From: Candidatus Atribacteria bacterium
Lineage (GTDB): Bacteria; Atribacterota; Phoenicimicrobiia; Phoenicimicrobiales; Stramentimicrobiaceae
Reading direction: 5' to 3'
DNA length: 39,073 bases
NCBI GenBank assembly: GCA_029556475.1
Contig: JAKQEP010000003.1
Coordinates: 1 to 39,073 of the forward strand
The position numbers and the translations under genes were made by a program. This document shows, piece after piece, positions 1 to 8,779 of the stretch; position 1 is the first letter of the stretch; every line of letters begins with the position of its first letter. The notes below the pieces were generated by a model. It was not told where the DNA came from and did not search any database. It saw only the letters and a list, made by a program, of their open reading frames with translations.

Positions 1-254
1 AGAATTATTAAGATGTATTTCTATTGCTGTCTTAAATCTGTAATATTAAATGACCTATCACAGTCTGATACTTTGACTGTAATTTAATTTCCAAAGATTA
101 TGAGGTAAGGAAAAAATACCCACAAGTTGTTGACACTAACAGCACTCTTTATTGGCTTTACTTTTTATAACTTTCTATTATAAAATATAGCAGTAAAATA
201 GGGCATTTTATAAGTGTAAATATTAAAGTTTATAGTTTGTGGTTTTTAGTTTTT

Positions 255-303
255 AGTTAAAATCATTGCGGGAATAAGTGAGGGAGGTTCATAGTTTATA
301 GTT
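255..303 (+). repeat. 49-bp direct repeat, copy 1
   Basis: This 49-bp stretch recurs at 432-480 with a single difference (cattgcggg here, cattgtggg there). It contains the GA-rich module and runs into two phased heptad words. The near-identity contrasts with the degeneracy of the surrounding heptads and implies recent duplication or homogenisation. Confidence 0.85.
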
Positions 304-431
304 AATAGTTTTTGGTTTTTGGAATAATACAAATATAAATAATGTGGGTGTAGATGGTCGTTAGTCGATAGTAGATGGTATTTGGTAAAAATGCACAGGT
401 AAAGACTGGGGTATAAATGAAAGTGGTTTAT

Positions 432-480
432 AGTTAAAATCATTGTGGGAATAAGTGAGGGAGGTTCATAGTTTATAGTT
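432..480 (+). repeat. 49-bp direct repeat, copy 2
   Basis: Second copy of the 255-303 repeat, 48 of 49 positions identical. A shortened relative (tgtgggaataaatgaaa) follows at about 508-524, and another (attgtgggaataagtgaaaa) lies 17 kb away at about 17141-17160, so the module is dispersed rather than purely tandem. Confidence 0.85.
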
Positions 481-599
481 CATGGTTTTTGGTTTTTAGT
501 CAAAACATGTGGGAATAAATGAAAGAATAGGTTTCACAGTTTTTGGTTAATAGTTTTTAGTTAAAACACAAAGACAAAGATGCGGGTAATAGTGTATAT

Positions 600-640
600 G
601 ATTGCCACGACATGTTTTCAACATGTATCGCAATGACCAG
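600..640. repeat. REP-like palindromic element
   Basis: An imperfect hairpin with outer arms ATTGC (601-605) and GCAAT (630-634), an internal loop, and inner arms ACATGTT (610-616) and AACATGT (620-626) around a 3-nt loop. The outer frame ATTGC-CACG to CGCAATGACC resembles a family of short interspersed palindromes I know from many environmental bacterial genomes. It is more GC-rich than its surroundings. Only one copy is seen in this window, so its repeat nature here is inference. Confidence 0.45.
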
Positions 641-806
641 GGCGTTTGTGTGGGCTATAGAGTATGAGATTGAATAATAGTCGTTGGTCGTTGGTATTTT
701 GTATTTAGGAAAATGTAAAGAGAAAGAATTGGTTATAAATAAAATTGGTTTATGGTTAAATGCAAAGATAAAAATACATAATATATAAAATAAAACGTAT
801 TTAAAT

Positions 807-838
807 ACATTTATTCAAAGAGACCTTTGAATAAATGT
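807..838 (+). promoter_or_regulatory. Perfect 14-bp hairpin upstream of lysS
   Basis: ACATTTATTCAAAG (807-820) and CTTTGAATAAATGT (825-838) form a perfect 14-bp inverted repeat around the 4-nt loop agac. It ends about 10 nt before the lysS ribosome binding site (aaggag, 848-853). No T-run follows, so it is not an ordinary terminator. It could act as an mRNA stability or translation-control hairpin, or as a DNA operator. It is not a recognisable T-box. Confidence 0.5.
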
Positions 839-862
839 TAGAAATAGAAGGAGTGAAATTCA

Positions 863-2356
863 TTGTTTGAACAGAACAAAGAAGCTAAAAGCATTTTATC
901 AATTAGAGAAGAAAGAATTAAAGAGATTGAAGAACTAAGAAGAGAGGGAATTGATCCCTTTGGTCAAAGTTTTCCTGGAAAAGAAGCAATTATAAAAGTT
1001 ATTGATAAATTTAATCAAATTGCCACCGGTGAACCTTCCCAGGAAAATGTAATAATTGCCGGAAGAATTATGGCTCTCAGAAAACATGGCAAAGCAGCCT
1101 TTGCAGATCTGGAAGATCAGACCGGGAAGATACAGGTGTATATCAAATCAAATTTTATTGGAACTGATTCCTTTGAAATATTTAAGGATATTTCGGTAGG
1201 AGATATAATTGGAATTACCGGTACAGTATTTAAAACCAAAACTGGTGAATTAACTGTATTGGCTAATAAATTTACCTTACTAACCAAGACCTTGCGTACT
1301 TTACCAGAGAAGTGGCATGGGTTAACTGACACTGAAACCAGATATCGGAAACGTTACCTTGATTTGATAGCAAATCAAGAGGTAAAGGAATTGTTCATTG
1401 AAAGAAGTAAAATTGTTAAATATATAAGAAATTTTCTGGATAATAAAGGTTTCCTGGAGGTGGAGACACCTGTATTGCAGCCTATTCCCGGAGGAGCCAC
1501 TGCAACCCCATTTGTTACTCATCATTTAAGTTTACATCAAGACCTTTATTTAAAAATCGCCCCGGAACTCTATTTAAAGAGATTGTTAGTCGGGGGTTTA
1601 GAGAAAGTTTATGAATTGAATCGTAATTTTCGTAATGAAGGGATATCAACCAGGCATAATCCTGAATTTACCATGTTAGAACTATATGAAGCCTATGCCG
1701 ATTATCATACTATGATGGAAATAGCCGAAGAGATGGTCTGTGATATTTTAAAAAAGCTCAGAGGAACACTGGTAATCCAGTACCAGGGTGAAATGCTCGA
1801 TTTTACTCCTCCCTGGAAAAGAATATCAATGTATGAAGCAATTAAGTCAGTTACCGGTATCAACCCGGATGAGATAAAGAATGAAGAGATAGGAGATTTA
1901 ATTGCTCAATTCCAGCTGGAGTTGCCTAAGGATGCAGCAAAGGGTGAAGTAATTAATGAACTGTTTGAAAAAAAGGTTGAACATACTCTGATTCAGCCTA
2001 CATTTATTATAGATTACCCTGTAGAAGTATCTCCTCTTTCTAAACAGAAACCAGGGTATCCGCATCTGGTGGAACGTTTTGAACTATTTATAAATTCTAT
2101 GGAAATAGCCAATGCTTTTACTGAATTAAACGATCCTCTGGAACAGAAAGTGCGCTTCCTGCAGCAGGCAGAAAGCAAGAGTGAGGGAGAGATAAATCAA
2201 AATTTTGTGGATTATGACTATATTGAAGCATTGGAATATGGAATGCCGCCTGCCGGGGGGATGGGAGTTGGTATCGACAGGCTGATAATGCTTCTGACCA
2301 ATAAAGATTCCATCAGAGAAGTAATACTCTTCCCTCAATTAAAAAAGAAAGATTAG
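863..2356 (+). CDS. lysS: Lysyl-tRNA synthetase, class II
   Basis: Charges tRNA-Lys with lysine in the cytoplasm. The 497-residue protein has the usual class II LysRS size. An N-terminal OB-fold anticodon-binding domain (about residues 60-155, with the stretch GRIMALRKHGKAAFADLED) is followed by the catalytic domain. Motif 2 is seen around RNFRNEGISTRHNPEFT and motif 3 around GMGVGIDRLIML near the C terminus. The start is TTG at 863, chosen because aaggag lies at 848-853, the protein begins as expected for the family, and no better codon is available. rqcP follows after 3 nt, so the two are probably co-transcribed. A strong hairpin just upstream may regulate it. Confidence 0.97.
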   Translation: MFEQNKEAKSILSIREERIKEIEELRREGIDPFGQSFPGKEAIIKVIDKFNQIATGEPSQENVIIAGRIMALRKHGKAAFADLEDQTGKIQVYIKSNFIGTDSFEIFKDISVGDIIGITGTVFKTKTGELTVLANKFTLLTKTLRTLPEKWHGLTDTETRYRKRYLDLIANQEVKELFIERSKIVKYIRNFLDNKGFLEVETPVLQPIPGGATATPFVTHHLSLHQDLYLKIAPELYLKRLLVGGLEKVYELNRNFRNEGISTRHNPEFTMLELYEAYADYHTMMEIAEEMVCDILKKLRGTLVIQYQGEMLDFTPPWKRISMYEAIKSVTGINPDEIKNEEIGDLIAQFQLELPKDAAKGEVINELFEKKVEHTLIQPTFIIDYPVEVSPLSKQKPGYPHLVERFELFINSMEIANAFTELNDPLEQKVRFLQQAESKSEGEINQNFVDYDYIEALEYGMPPAGGMGVGIDRLIMLLTNKDSIREVILFPQLKKKD

Positions 2357-2359
2357 ATA

Positions 2360-2626
2360 TTGAGAATAGATAAATTTTTAAAGATAAGCCGCGTTATAAA
2401 AAGAAGAACTGAAGCAAAATATGCCTGTGAGAACAACTGTGTAAGAATAAATGGCAGAATTGCCAAGGCTGGGGATTTGGTCAAAATTTCTGATAAAATT
2501 GAAATTCAATTCAGATATAAAATATTAGCAATAGAGATTTCAAGAATTCCTGATGGCAACATCCCGGCTTCATCTGCTTCTCAACTGTACCAGGTAATAA
2601 AAGAAGAAAAGATTGATTTTGATTAG
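2360..2626 (+). CDS. rqcP: S4-domain RNA-binding protein, RqcP/YabO type
   Basis: An 88-residue protein that is essentially one S4 RNA-binding domain, beginning MRIDKFLKISRVIKRRTEAK and containing the turn VRINGRIAKAGDLV. The length and the C-terminal tail (YQVIKEEKIDFD) match RqcP (YabO) of Firmicutes, which binds the 50S subunit and assists RqcH in adding Ala tails to stalled nascent chains. The heat-shock protein HslR is the related alternative. The start is TTG at 2360, three bases after the lysS stop, so translation is probably coupled to lysS. I see no rqcH in the window, so the quality-control role is from family knowledge only. Confidence 0.85.
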   Translation: MRIDKFLKISRVIKRRTEAKYACENNCVRINGRIAKAGDLVKISDKIEIQFRYKILAIEISRIPDGNIPASSASQLYQVIKEEKIDFD

Positions 2627-2691
2627 ACGGCTATAATCTTGAATAATTTAATTTGAGAGTGAGTTCTGAACTTACCTCAGGGGGTAAAGAC

Positions 2692-4059
2692 ATGGAAGAC
2701 AAGATGATAATAGAAATAACAGAAAAAGTAAAGCAACTACTGGGTGCGCATAATGAAGAAGAAATAAAAAACTTGGTTGGTGATATACATCCCAATGATT
2801 TTAGTGAGATAGCAGAAGGTCTTTCAAATGAACAGATTATAGAAATATTTAAATCTATCCAGGATCAGGAAAAGGTAGCTGAATATATTTCTGAATTGAA
2901 TACTGAATTGCAATCTGATCTGCTCAATGCCATGGATAAAAAGGAAGCATCAGAAGTTTTAAAGGGAATGGATACCGATGATGTTGTTGACCTGTTAGGT
3001 GAAATTGCTCCTGAGGAATCACGTGAATTATTAGACCTGCTGCCCAAAGAAGAGGCGGAAGAAATTGAAGTATTGATGAAGTATGAGGAGAATACCGCGG
3101 GCAGTATTATGAATAATGAGTTTGTTTCACTTTCTGAGTATTTGACTGTAGAGGAGGCTATACAGCATATCCGGGAAATGAGCCCGGAGGCTGAAATGAT
3201 TTATTATGTATATGTGCTGGACAAAAGAGATAAATTAGTGGGGGTTTTATCACTCAGGGATTGGATTGTGGCGGATCCTCATAAGAAAATTTCTGAAATC
3301 ATGGTACAAGATGTCATTAGTGTTTTAGATACTGAAAACCGTGAGGTGGCAGCAAGAGTGATTGCTGATTATGATTTGCTGGCCATCCCGGTTATTAATA
3401 AGCAGGGCAAGATGGTTGGAATCATTACTGTTGATGATATCATTGATGTCTTAGAAGAGGAAGTAACTGAAGATATCCACAAGATGGTAGGTTCTATTGA
3501 GGTTTATGATGATAAATTAATCAAGACCAGCCCTTTCAAAAAAGCAAAGGCAAGATTGCCCTGGCTACTGGTCTGTATGGCTGGTGAAGTTATTTCCGGC
3601 TCTATCATCGAACTCCATTCCGGTATTTTGGAGCTAACCCTGGCACTGGCATTTTTTATTCCTGTTATTATGGATATGGGCGGAAATATAGGGACCCAAT
3701 CCTCTACTATAACGGTAAGAGGGTTAGCAACTGGACAACTACGCATAGATGAGTTGTGGAGAAATGTCTGGTCTGAAACCAAAGTGGGCTTTCTTATTGG
3801 CTCCACAGTAGGGTTGCTTATCTCTATCATTGCCTTTTTCTGGCAAAAGAGTTATGTTATGGGTATCACCATTGGGCTATCTTTATGCTTCACAGTAATA
3901 CTGGCTGCTACTATGGGAACACTAATGCCCCTGGTTTTTACTTATTTAAAGGTAGACCCGGCCTTAGCCAGCGGCCCTTTAATTACTACAATTGTTGATG
4001 TGGTTAGCCTGATAGTATACTTTAGTATCGGGACTTTTCTTTTTACAAATTTAGGATGA
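2692..4059 (+). CDS. mgtE: Magnesium transporter MgtE
   Basis: Inner-membrane Mg2+ channel gated by intracellular Mg2+. The 455-residue protein has the full MgtE architecture. An acidic helical N domain (about residues 1-125, repeated Asp/Glu and the stretch MDTDDVVDLLGEIAPEE) is followed by two CBS domains (about 130-255, starting at ENTAGSIMNNEF). A connecting plug helix then leads into a C-terminal block of about five membrane helices carrying the signature MDMGGNIGTQSSTITVRGLA. I place the start at ATG 2692, preceded by aggggg at 2679-2684; the frame can be extended to a TTG at 2653, but without a ribosome binding site. The CBS and N domains are the known Mg2+ sensors. Confidence 0.95.
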   Translation: MEDKMIIEITEKVKQLLGAHNEEEIKNLVGDIHPNDFSEIAEGLSNEQIIEIFKSIQDQEKVAEYISELNTELQSDLLNAMDKKEASEVLKGMDTDDVVDLLGEIAPEESRELLDLLPKEEAEEIEVLMKYEENTAGSIMNNEFVSLSEYLTVEEAIQHIREMSPEAEMIYYVYVLDKRDKLVGVLSLRDWIVADPHKKISEIMVQDVISVLDTENREVAARVIADYDLLAIPVINKQGKMVGIITVDDIIDVLEEEVTEDIHKMVGSIEVYDDKLIKTSPFKKAKARLPWLLVCMAGEVISGSIIELHSGILELTLALAFFIPVIMDMGGNIGTQSSTITVRGLATGQLRIDELWRNVWSETKVGFLIGSTVGLLISIIAFFWQKSYVMGITIGLSLCFTVILAATMGTLMPLVFTYLKVDPALASGPLITTIVDVVSLIVYFSIGTFLFTNLG

Positions 4060-4114
4060 ACTTCGCAAAATAGTATCTGTTTAATAAATTAACTTTTTTT
4101 AATATTTTATGTAA

Positions 4115-5403
<1,289 letters not shown>

Positions 5404-5404
<1 letters not shown>

Positions 5405-5691
5405 TGTCTTATGCCAGATCTCTTTTTGAATCTAAAATAACCTGGGCAATAATCTTAATATTAATCTTTTATATCACCTTTATTTTTTCAGAAAAATATG
5501 CACGCATTCTGGAAATGCAATCATATCTAGCAGAATTGGAATATGAGATTGATGATCTTAAAAGGGATACTGAGCTGCTTTCTGAAAAGATAGACTTATT
5601 GAATACCAATCAATATATTGAGAAAATAGCGCGGGAAGAATTAGATCTGGTGAAACCCAATGAAATTATGTTTAAATCCATAAAAAAATAG
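5404..5691 (+). CDS. FtsB/DivIC-family septum formation initiator
   Basis: A 95-residue bitopic membrane protein with a short cytoplasmic N terminus, one transmembrane helix (about residues 12-29), then an extracytoplasmic coiled coil (about 33-70) and a C-terminal segment EKIAREELDLVKPNE. This segment is the family hallmark of FtsB and DivIC, which form a trimer with FtsL and FtsQ/DivIB to activate septal peptidoglycan synthesis. The start codon shares its A with the enolase stop, so the two genes are translationally coupled. Eno-FtsB adjacency is widely conserved and supports the call. Sequence alone does not separate FtsB from DivIC. Confidence 0.85.
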
Positions 5692-5755
5692 TTGAATGGG
5701 ATTATCACACCTTCCTTCAGCAGAATCACAATAATAAAAGCACTTAGACGGTGTG

Positions 5756-5769
5756 CATTGAATTCAATG
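5756..5769. repeat. Perfect 14-bp palindrome
   Basis: CATTGAATTCAATG is fully self-complementary and lies in the 235-bp space between the ftsB-type gene and tRNA-Leu. A weaker pair, CACACC (5706-5711) and GGTGTG (5750-5755), abuts it. It could be an operator or part of a terminator, but no T-run is present. Function is unknown. Confidence 0.4.
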
Positions 5770-5886
5770 TCTTGGCCCAGAAGTGTTGCCAATGATGATA
5801 AGGTCCTTTTTACTAATAAGCGTAACTAGTAGCTAAATGGTATATTCTAACCGGCTGATACTCTACATATTATTTTTAGAACTATA

Positions 5887-5915
5887 TTGACGACTATGGT
5901 CTTTTAATCTATAAT
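5887..5915 (+). promoter_or_regulatory. Sigma-70-type promoter for tRNA-Leu(UAA)
   Basis: TTGACG (5887-5892), a 17-bp spacer, and a perfect TATAAT (5910-5915). Transcription would start around 5922, only about five bases before the mature tRNA 5' end at 5927. This is one of the best-matching promoters in the window. Confidence 0.8.
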
Positions 5916-5926
5916 AATCTAAGTTT

Positions 5927-6012
5927 GCCGGAGTGGCGGAATAGGTAGACGCACAGGACTTAAAATCCTGGAAGCTGCAAGGCTTGTGCCGGTTCGATTC
6001 CGGCCTCCGGCA
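5927..6012 (+). tRNA. tRNA-Leu, anticodon UAA
   Basis: Acceptor stem GCCGGAG (5927-5933) pairs with CTCCGGC (6005-6011), with discriminator A6012. Anticodon stem CAGGA/TCCTG encloses the loop cttaaaa, giving anticodon TAA (reads UUA and UUG). It has the long variable arm of a class II tRNA and the T-loop GGTTCGATTCC. The gene is 86 nt. Unlike the other four tRNAs here, the CCA end is not encoded (CCT follows), so CCA-adding enzyme is required. Confidence 0.97.
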
Positions 6013-6056
6013 CCTGTTATGATGATTGCTGAATTACAAAATTAATTTAGCAGCAA

Positions 6057-6085
6057 TTGACTTTAATATCCTATAGTGATAGTAT
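6057..6085 (+). promoter_or_regulatory. Probable promoter for tRNA-fMet
   Basis: TTGACT (6057-6062), 17-bp spacer, TAGTAT (6080-6085). A transcript would start near 6092, leaving about 37 nt of 5' leader before the tRNA at 6129. The -35 is good and the -10 matches four of six consensus bases. Confidence 0.5.
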
Positions 6086-6128
6086 TAATAGGCAATTTAA
6101 AAAATAATAAATAAGTACCTATAAAAAT

Positions 6129-6205
<77 letters not shown>

Positions 6206-6214
6206 TTTTTATTC

Positions 6215-6258
6215 AATTAAACCTCTGTTGTTTAAAAGCTGTTACCAGAGGTTTAATT
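6215..6258 (+). terminator. 13-bp perfect hairpin after tRNA-fMet
   Basis: AATTAAACCTCTG (6215-6227) pairs perfectly with CAGAGGTTTAATT (6246-6258) around an 18-nt loop. It starts 10 nt after the tRNA-fMet CCA end. There is no immediate T-run, so it is either a weak intrinsic terminator or a 3' processing or stability structure between tRNA-fMet and tRNA-Met. Confidence 0.5.
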
Positions 6259-6312
6259 AATATTAAGTAAGTTATTTTTCTTTCATTTTTTGTCTGCTTA
6301 AATTTTTTTATT

Positions 6313-6389
6313 GGCGGTGTAGCTCAGCTGGCTAGAGCATGCGGTTCATACCCGCAGTGTCCTGAGTTCGAATCTCAGCACCGCCACCA
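6313..6389 (+). tRNA. Elongator tRNA-Met, anticodon CAU
   Basis: Acceptor GGCGGTG (6313-6319) pairs with CACCGCC (6379-6385); discriminator A6386, encoded CCA 6387-6389. Anticodon stem TGCGG/CCGCA encloses ttcatac, anticodon CAT. The body closely resembles the elongator tRNA-Met of Bacillus. The alternative, tRNA-Ile2 (lysidine-modified CAU), is less likely because the acceptor lacks the expected tRNA-Ile sequence. The TilS gene that would modify such a tRNA does lie just downstream. Confidence 0.88.
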
Positions 6390-6471
6390 AACTCCAGGAC
6401 CTAATAAAAAATTTCAAATACTTTAACTATTACCATTCCCAAAAAAATTTTATAGATATAGAATGTGATAA

Positions 6472-7902
6472 TTGGATAAATTAATAAGAAAAGTACTTAA
6501 AACAATTGAAAAATATAGCATGATAGAAAAAGGAGATATGATTATCCTTGCCATTTCAGGGGGCCCCGATTCTACCTGCCTGCTTGATATTTTAAATCAG
6601 ATTAAAGAACAGTTTAAAATTTCTTTAATGGTAGCCCATGTCCACCATGGTATCAGAAAAAAAGAGGCAGATGTTGAGGCGCGTTTTGTTCGTCTGAAAT
6701 CTTTCCATTTAGGTCTTCCCTTTCAGCAGAAATTTCTATCTGTTCCCCGGATGGCAAAGGAGAAGGGGCTCTCAATTGAACAGGCGGGCAGGAGAGCACG
6801 TTATGAATTTTTTCTGGAATTAGCTGATAAATACCAGGCTCAGAAAATTGCTTTAGGCCATCATGCAGATGATCAGATAGAGACTATTTTGATGAGGCTT
6901 ATTCGGGGTAGTGGATTGAGAGGGTTAAGGGGCATTCCACCTAAAAGAGGAGTTTTTATAAGACCGTTGATTGAATGTACCCGTGAAGAAATCGAAGCCT
7001 ATTGCAAAAGAAGAAAGTTAACTTTTTGTTTTGATTCTACCAACAAAGAACCAATGTATTTACGTAATAAAATTAGACACCAGTTAATCCCCTTATTGAA
7101 AGAAGAGTACAACCCTGCTATAGGGAAAAATTTGCTTCAATTGCAAAATATAATTAATGATGAGCTTAAATTCTGGGAGGAAATAACTGAACATTATTAC
7201 TTAAAAGTATTGAAGAAGGAATGTAGTTACTATATTGTTCTGGATAACCAGATATTGAGCAGATTGCCTGTTGGAATTCAGCGCTCGGTTATTCGCAGGA
7301 CTTTAAGACACTTTAGAATTTTTTTAGAAGGCATTCAATTTAACCATATCGAGGCAATCAGGTTGTTGCTCCTTAAGGAGACAGGTGAAAAATTGCTTGA
7401 TTTACCTGATACAATCAGAGTGAGAAAGAGTTATCAGGACCTGATATTTGGTTTTGCTGACCACATTAAAACATCCAAAAGAGAAGAAGTGTTGGAACCA
7501 CAAGAGTATGAACTAACCCCTGGCCAGGAAACCGAAATAACCGATTTAGGACTTAAATTTATGGTTCAACAATATGATTACCAACATTCCGATTATAAAA
7601 ACCTGATTAAGGGAAGCAACAGGAATGAAACCTATTTGGATTATGAAAAGCTGAAATTTCCCCTTAAGGTTAGAAGCCGTAAACCGGGCGACCGATTTCA
7701 ACCATTAAACAGTTCTTATTATAAAAAGATTAAATCCTTCTTTATTGACCAAAAGATAGATCGTGATACCAGAGATAAAACTATGCTGGTAGTTGATAAT
7801 TCCGATCGCATTGCCTGGATTGCTGGTTTTCAAACAGATAATCGTTTCAAAGTAACTAATAAAACCATAAAAGTATTGCATATCCGCCAAATTACTATTT
7901 GA
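6472..7902 (+). CDS. tilS: tRNA(Ile)-lysidine synthetase
   Basis: Converts C34 of tRNA-Ile2(CAU) to lysidine using ATP and lysine, which switches both decoding and charging from Met to Ile. The 476-residue protein has the N-type ATP pyrophosphatase P-loop SGGPDS (residues 29-34), then AHVHHGIRKKE and GHHADDQIETILMRLIRGSGLRGLRGI. The C-terminal TilS domain is visible (LKVRSRKPGDRFQPL, then KKIKSFFIDQKI). The start is TTG at 6472; the 16 residues before MIEKGD match the usual family N terminus, although no clear Shine-Dalgarno is seen. It begins the tilS-hpt-ftsH set typical of Firmicutes and relatives. Confidence 0.95.
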   Translation: MDKLIRKVLKTIEKYSMIEKGDMIILAISGGPDSTCLLDILNQIKEQFKISLMVAHVHHGIRKKEADVEARFVRLKSFHLGLPFQQKFLSVPRMAKEKGLSIEQAGRRARYEFFLELADKYQAQKIALGHHADDQIETILMRLIRGSGLRGLRGIPPKRGVFIRPLIECTREEIEAYCKRRKLTFCFDSTNKEPMYLRNKIRHQLIPLLKEEYNPAIGKNLLQLQNIINDELKFWEEITEHYYLKVLKKECSYYIVLDNQILSRLPVGIQRSVIRRTLRHFRIFLEGIQFNHIEAIRLLLLKETGEKLLDLPDTIRVRKSYQDLIFGFADHIKTSKREEVLEPQEYELTPGQETEITDLGLKFMVQQYDYQHSDYKNLIKGSNRNETYLDYEKLKFPLKVRSRKPGDRFQPLNSSYYKKIKSFFIDQKIDRDTRDKTMLVVDNSDRIAWIAGFQTDNRFKVTNKTIKVLHIRQITI

Positions 7903-8047
7903 TTACCCATTTAAACTCAATATATGATAAAATTTTACTATAGTATAGATAAGAATAGATAAAATATGTTAACATAATGCTATTTAGCTGAAGTCAATAA
8001 AAGAGACACTGTTTCTGGAACAGATTATTAAAACGAGGATTATAAAA

Positions 8048-8605
8048 ATGATAGAACAGGAAATGATAGAAGAGATACTAATACCTGAAAATCAAATTCA
8101 AAAAAGAGTTGAACAATTAGGTGAACAGATTTCCCGGGATTACCAGGGGAAGCAGCTCTTTTGTATCGGAGTGTTAAGGGGGGCTATTGTATTTCTGGCT
8201 GATCTGGCGCGTTACATAAAAGTACCTATGGTTTTTGATTTTATGTCCATTTCCAGTTATGGAATATCTACTGAATCTTCCGGGGTAGTAAGGATTTTGA
8301 AGGATCTGGATGAGAATATTGAGAATAAAGATGTATTGATTGTAGAAGATATAATAGATACCGGTCTTACCCTGGATTATTTATTGAGAATGTTGAAATC
8401 GCGAAAACCAGCCAGCCTGAAGGTATGTACTCTGCTTAATAAAAAGGAAAGGAAAAAGATTAAAGTTCCCATTGATTATTGTGGTTTTGATATACCCGAT
8501 AAATTTGTTGTTGGCTATGGTTTAGATTTTAATGGGTTATACCGTAATATTCCCTATATCCTGGTTCTGAAACCAGAATACTATAATAAACCAATGGATT
8601 ATTAA
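8048..8605 (+). CDS. hpt: Hypoxanthine phosphoribosyltransferase
   Basis: Purine salvage: hypoxanthine or guanine plus PRPP gives IMP or GMP. The 185-residue protein has the type I phosphoribosyltransferase fold, with the PRPP-binding motif VLIVEDIIDTGLT at residues 97-109, the flexible-loop segment FMSISSYG, and the base-binding C-terminal stretch PDKFVVGYGLDFNGLYRNIPYI. The start is ATG 8048, about 8 nt after acgagg. A 12-bp palindrome TATGTTAACATA (7965-7976) lies in the leader, of unknown role. The gene lies between tilS and ftsH, as in Bacillus. Confidence 0.95.
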   Translation: MIEQEMIEEILIPENQIQKRVEQLGEQISRDYQGKQLFCIGVLRGAIVFLADLARYIKVPMVFDFMSISSYGISTESSGVVRILKDLDENIENKDVLIVEDIIDTGLTLDYLLRMLKSRKPASLKVCTLLNKKERKKIKVPIDYCGFDIPDKFVVGYGLDFNGLYRNIPYILVLKPEYYNKPMDY

Positions 8606-8607
8606 CA

Positions 8608-8628
8608 ATTGGATTAATGAAATCCAAT
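8608..8628 (+). other. Short hairpin just after hpt
   Basis: ATTGGATT (8608-8615) and AATCCAAT (8621-8628) form a perfect 8-bp stem with a 5-nt loop, two bases after the hpt stop codon. An A-rich rather than T-rich tail follows on this strand, so it is at best a weak terminator and more likely a 3'-end stabiliser. Confidence 0.35.
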
Positions 8629-8687
8629 CAAAATTAAAAATTAAGATAATTGTGATAAATAAATGGAAAAGAAGACAACGTGCTTGT

Positions 8688-8716
8688 TTGTTTTTAATCA
8701 TAAAATGTGCTAAAAT
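8688..8716 (+). promoter_or_regulatory. Promoter for ftsH
   Basis: TTGTTT (8688-8693), 17-bp spacer, TAAAAT (8711-8716), with an extended -10 dinucleotide TG followed by one base (tgcTAAAAT). The transcript would start near 8723 and give a leader of about 57 nt. ftsH can therefore be transcribed apart from hpt. Confidence 0.6.
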
Positions 8717-8779
8717 TACCTTGCGTTTAAACCTGAAAAAAGTTTAAAACAATTTATATAATAAGAGGAGCAAAAAGGA

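Larger units (their letters stand above)
236..755. repeat. Intergenic field of degenerate heptanucleotide repeats
   Basis: Non-coding, T- and G-rich DNA built from loosely repeated 7-bp words of the form NNNTRGT. Two stretches are perfectly phased: 290-324 (catagtt, tatagtt, aatagtt, tttggtt, tttggaa) and 352-386 (agatggt, cgttagt, cgatagt, agatggt, atttggt). Further patches occur near 480-500, 535-565 and 675-710. The words alternate with a GA-rich module (consensus around attgtgggaataagtga) and an A-rich one (around aaatgcaaagataaaaatg). The same components recur at 17100-17430. The unit length is not a multiple of three, and open frames across it (for example a minus-strand frame at 246-443) are low-complexity, so I do not call a gene. 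Nothing else convincing is seen in 1-235; a TTGACA at 130-135 has no matching -10. Confidence 0.75.

Noticed and set aside
130-171. Promoter with TTGACA at 130-135
   Set aside because: No acceptable -10 occurs 16-19 bp downstream; TATAAC at 166-171 is too far.
246-443. Minus-strand 65-residue open frame
   Set aside because: It is a low-complexity product of the repeat field without a ribosome binding site or recognisable domain.
236-755. CRISPR-like array
   Set aside because: The units are about 7 bp and degenerate, with no constant 25-40 bp repeats, no unique spacers and no cas genes.
2653-2691. TTG start for mgtE at 2653
   Set aside because: It has no ribosome binding site and adds residues not expected for the family. 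ATG 2692 has aggggg in place.
6313-6389. tRNA-Ile2(CAU), substrate of the nearby TilS
   Set aside because: The acceptor and body fit elongator tRNA-Met better. Adjacency to tilS alone is not evidence.
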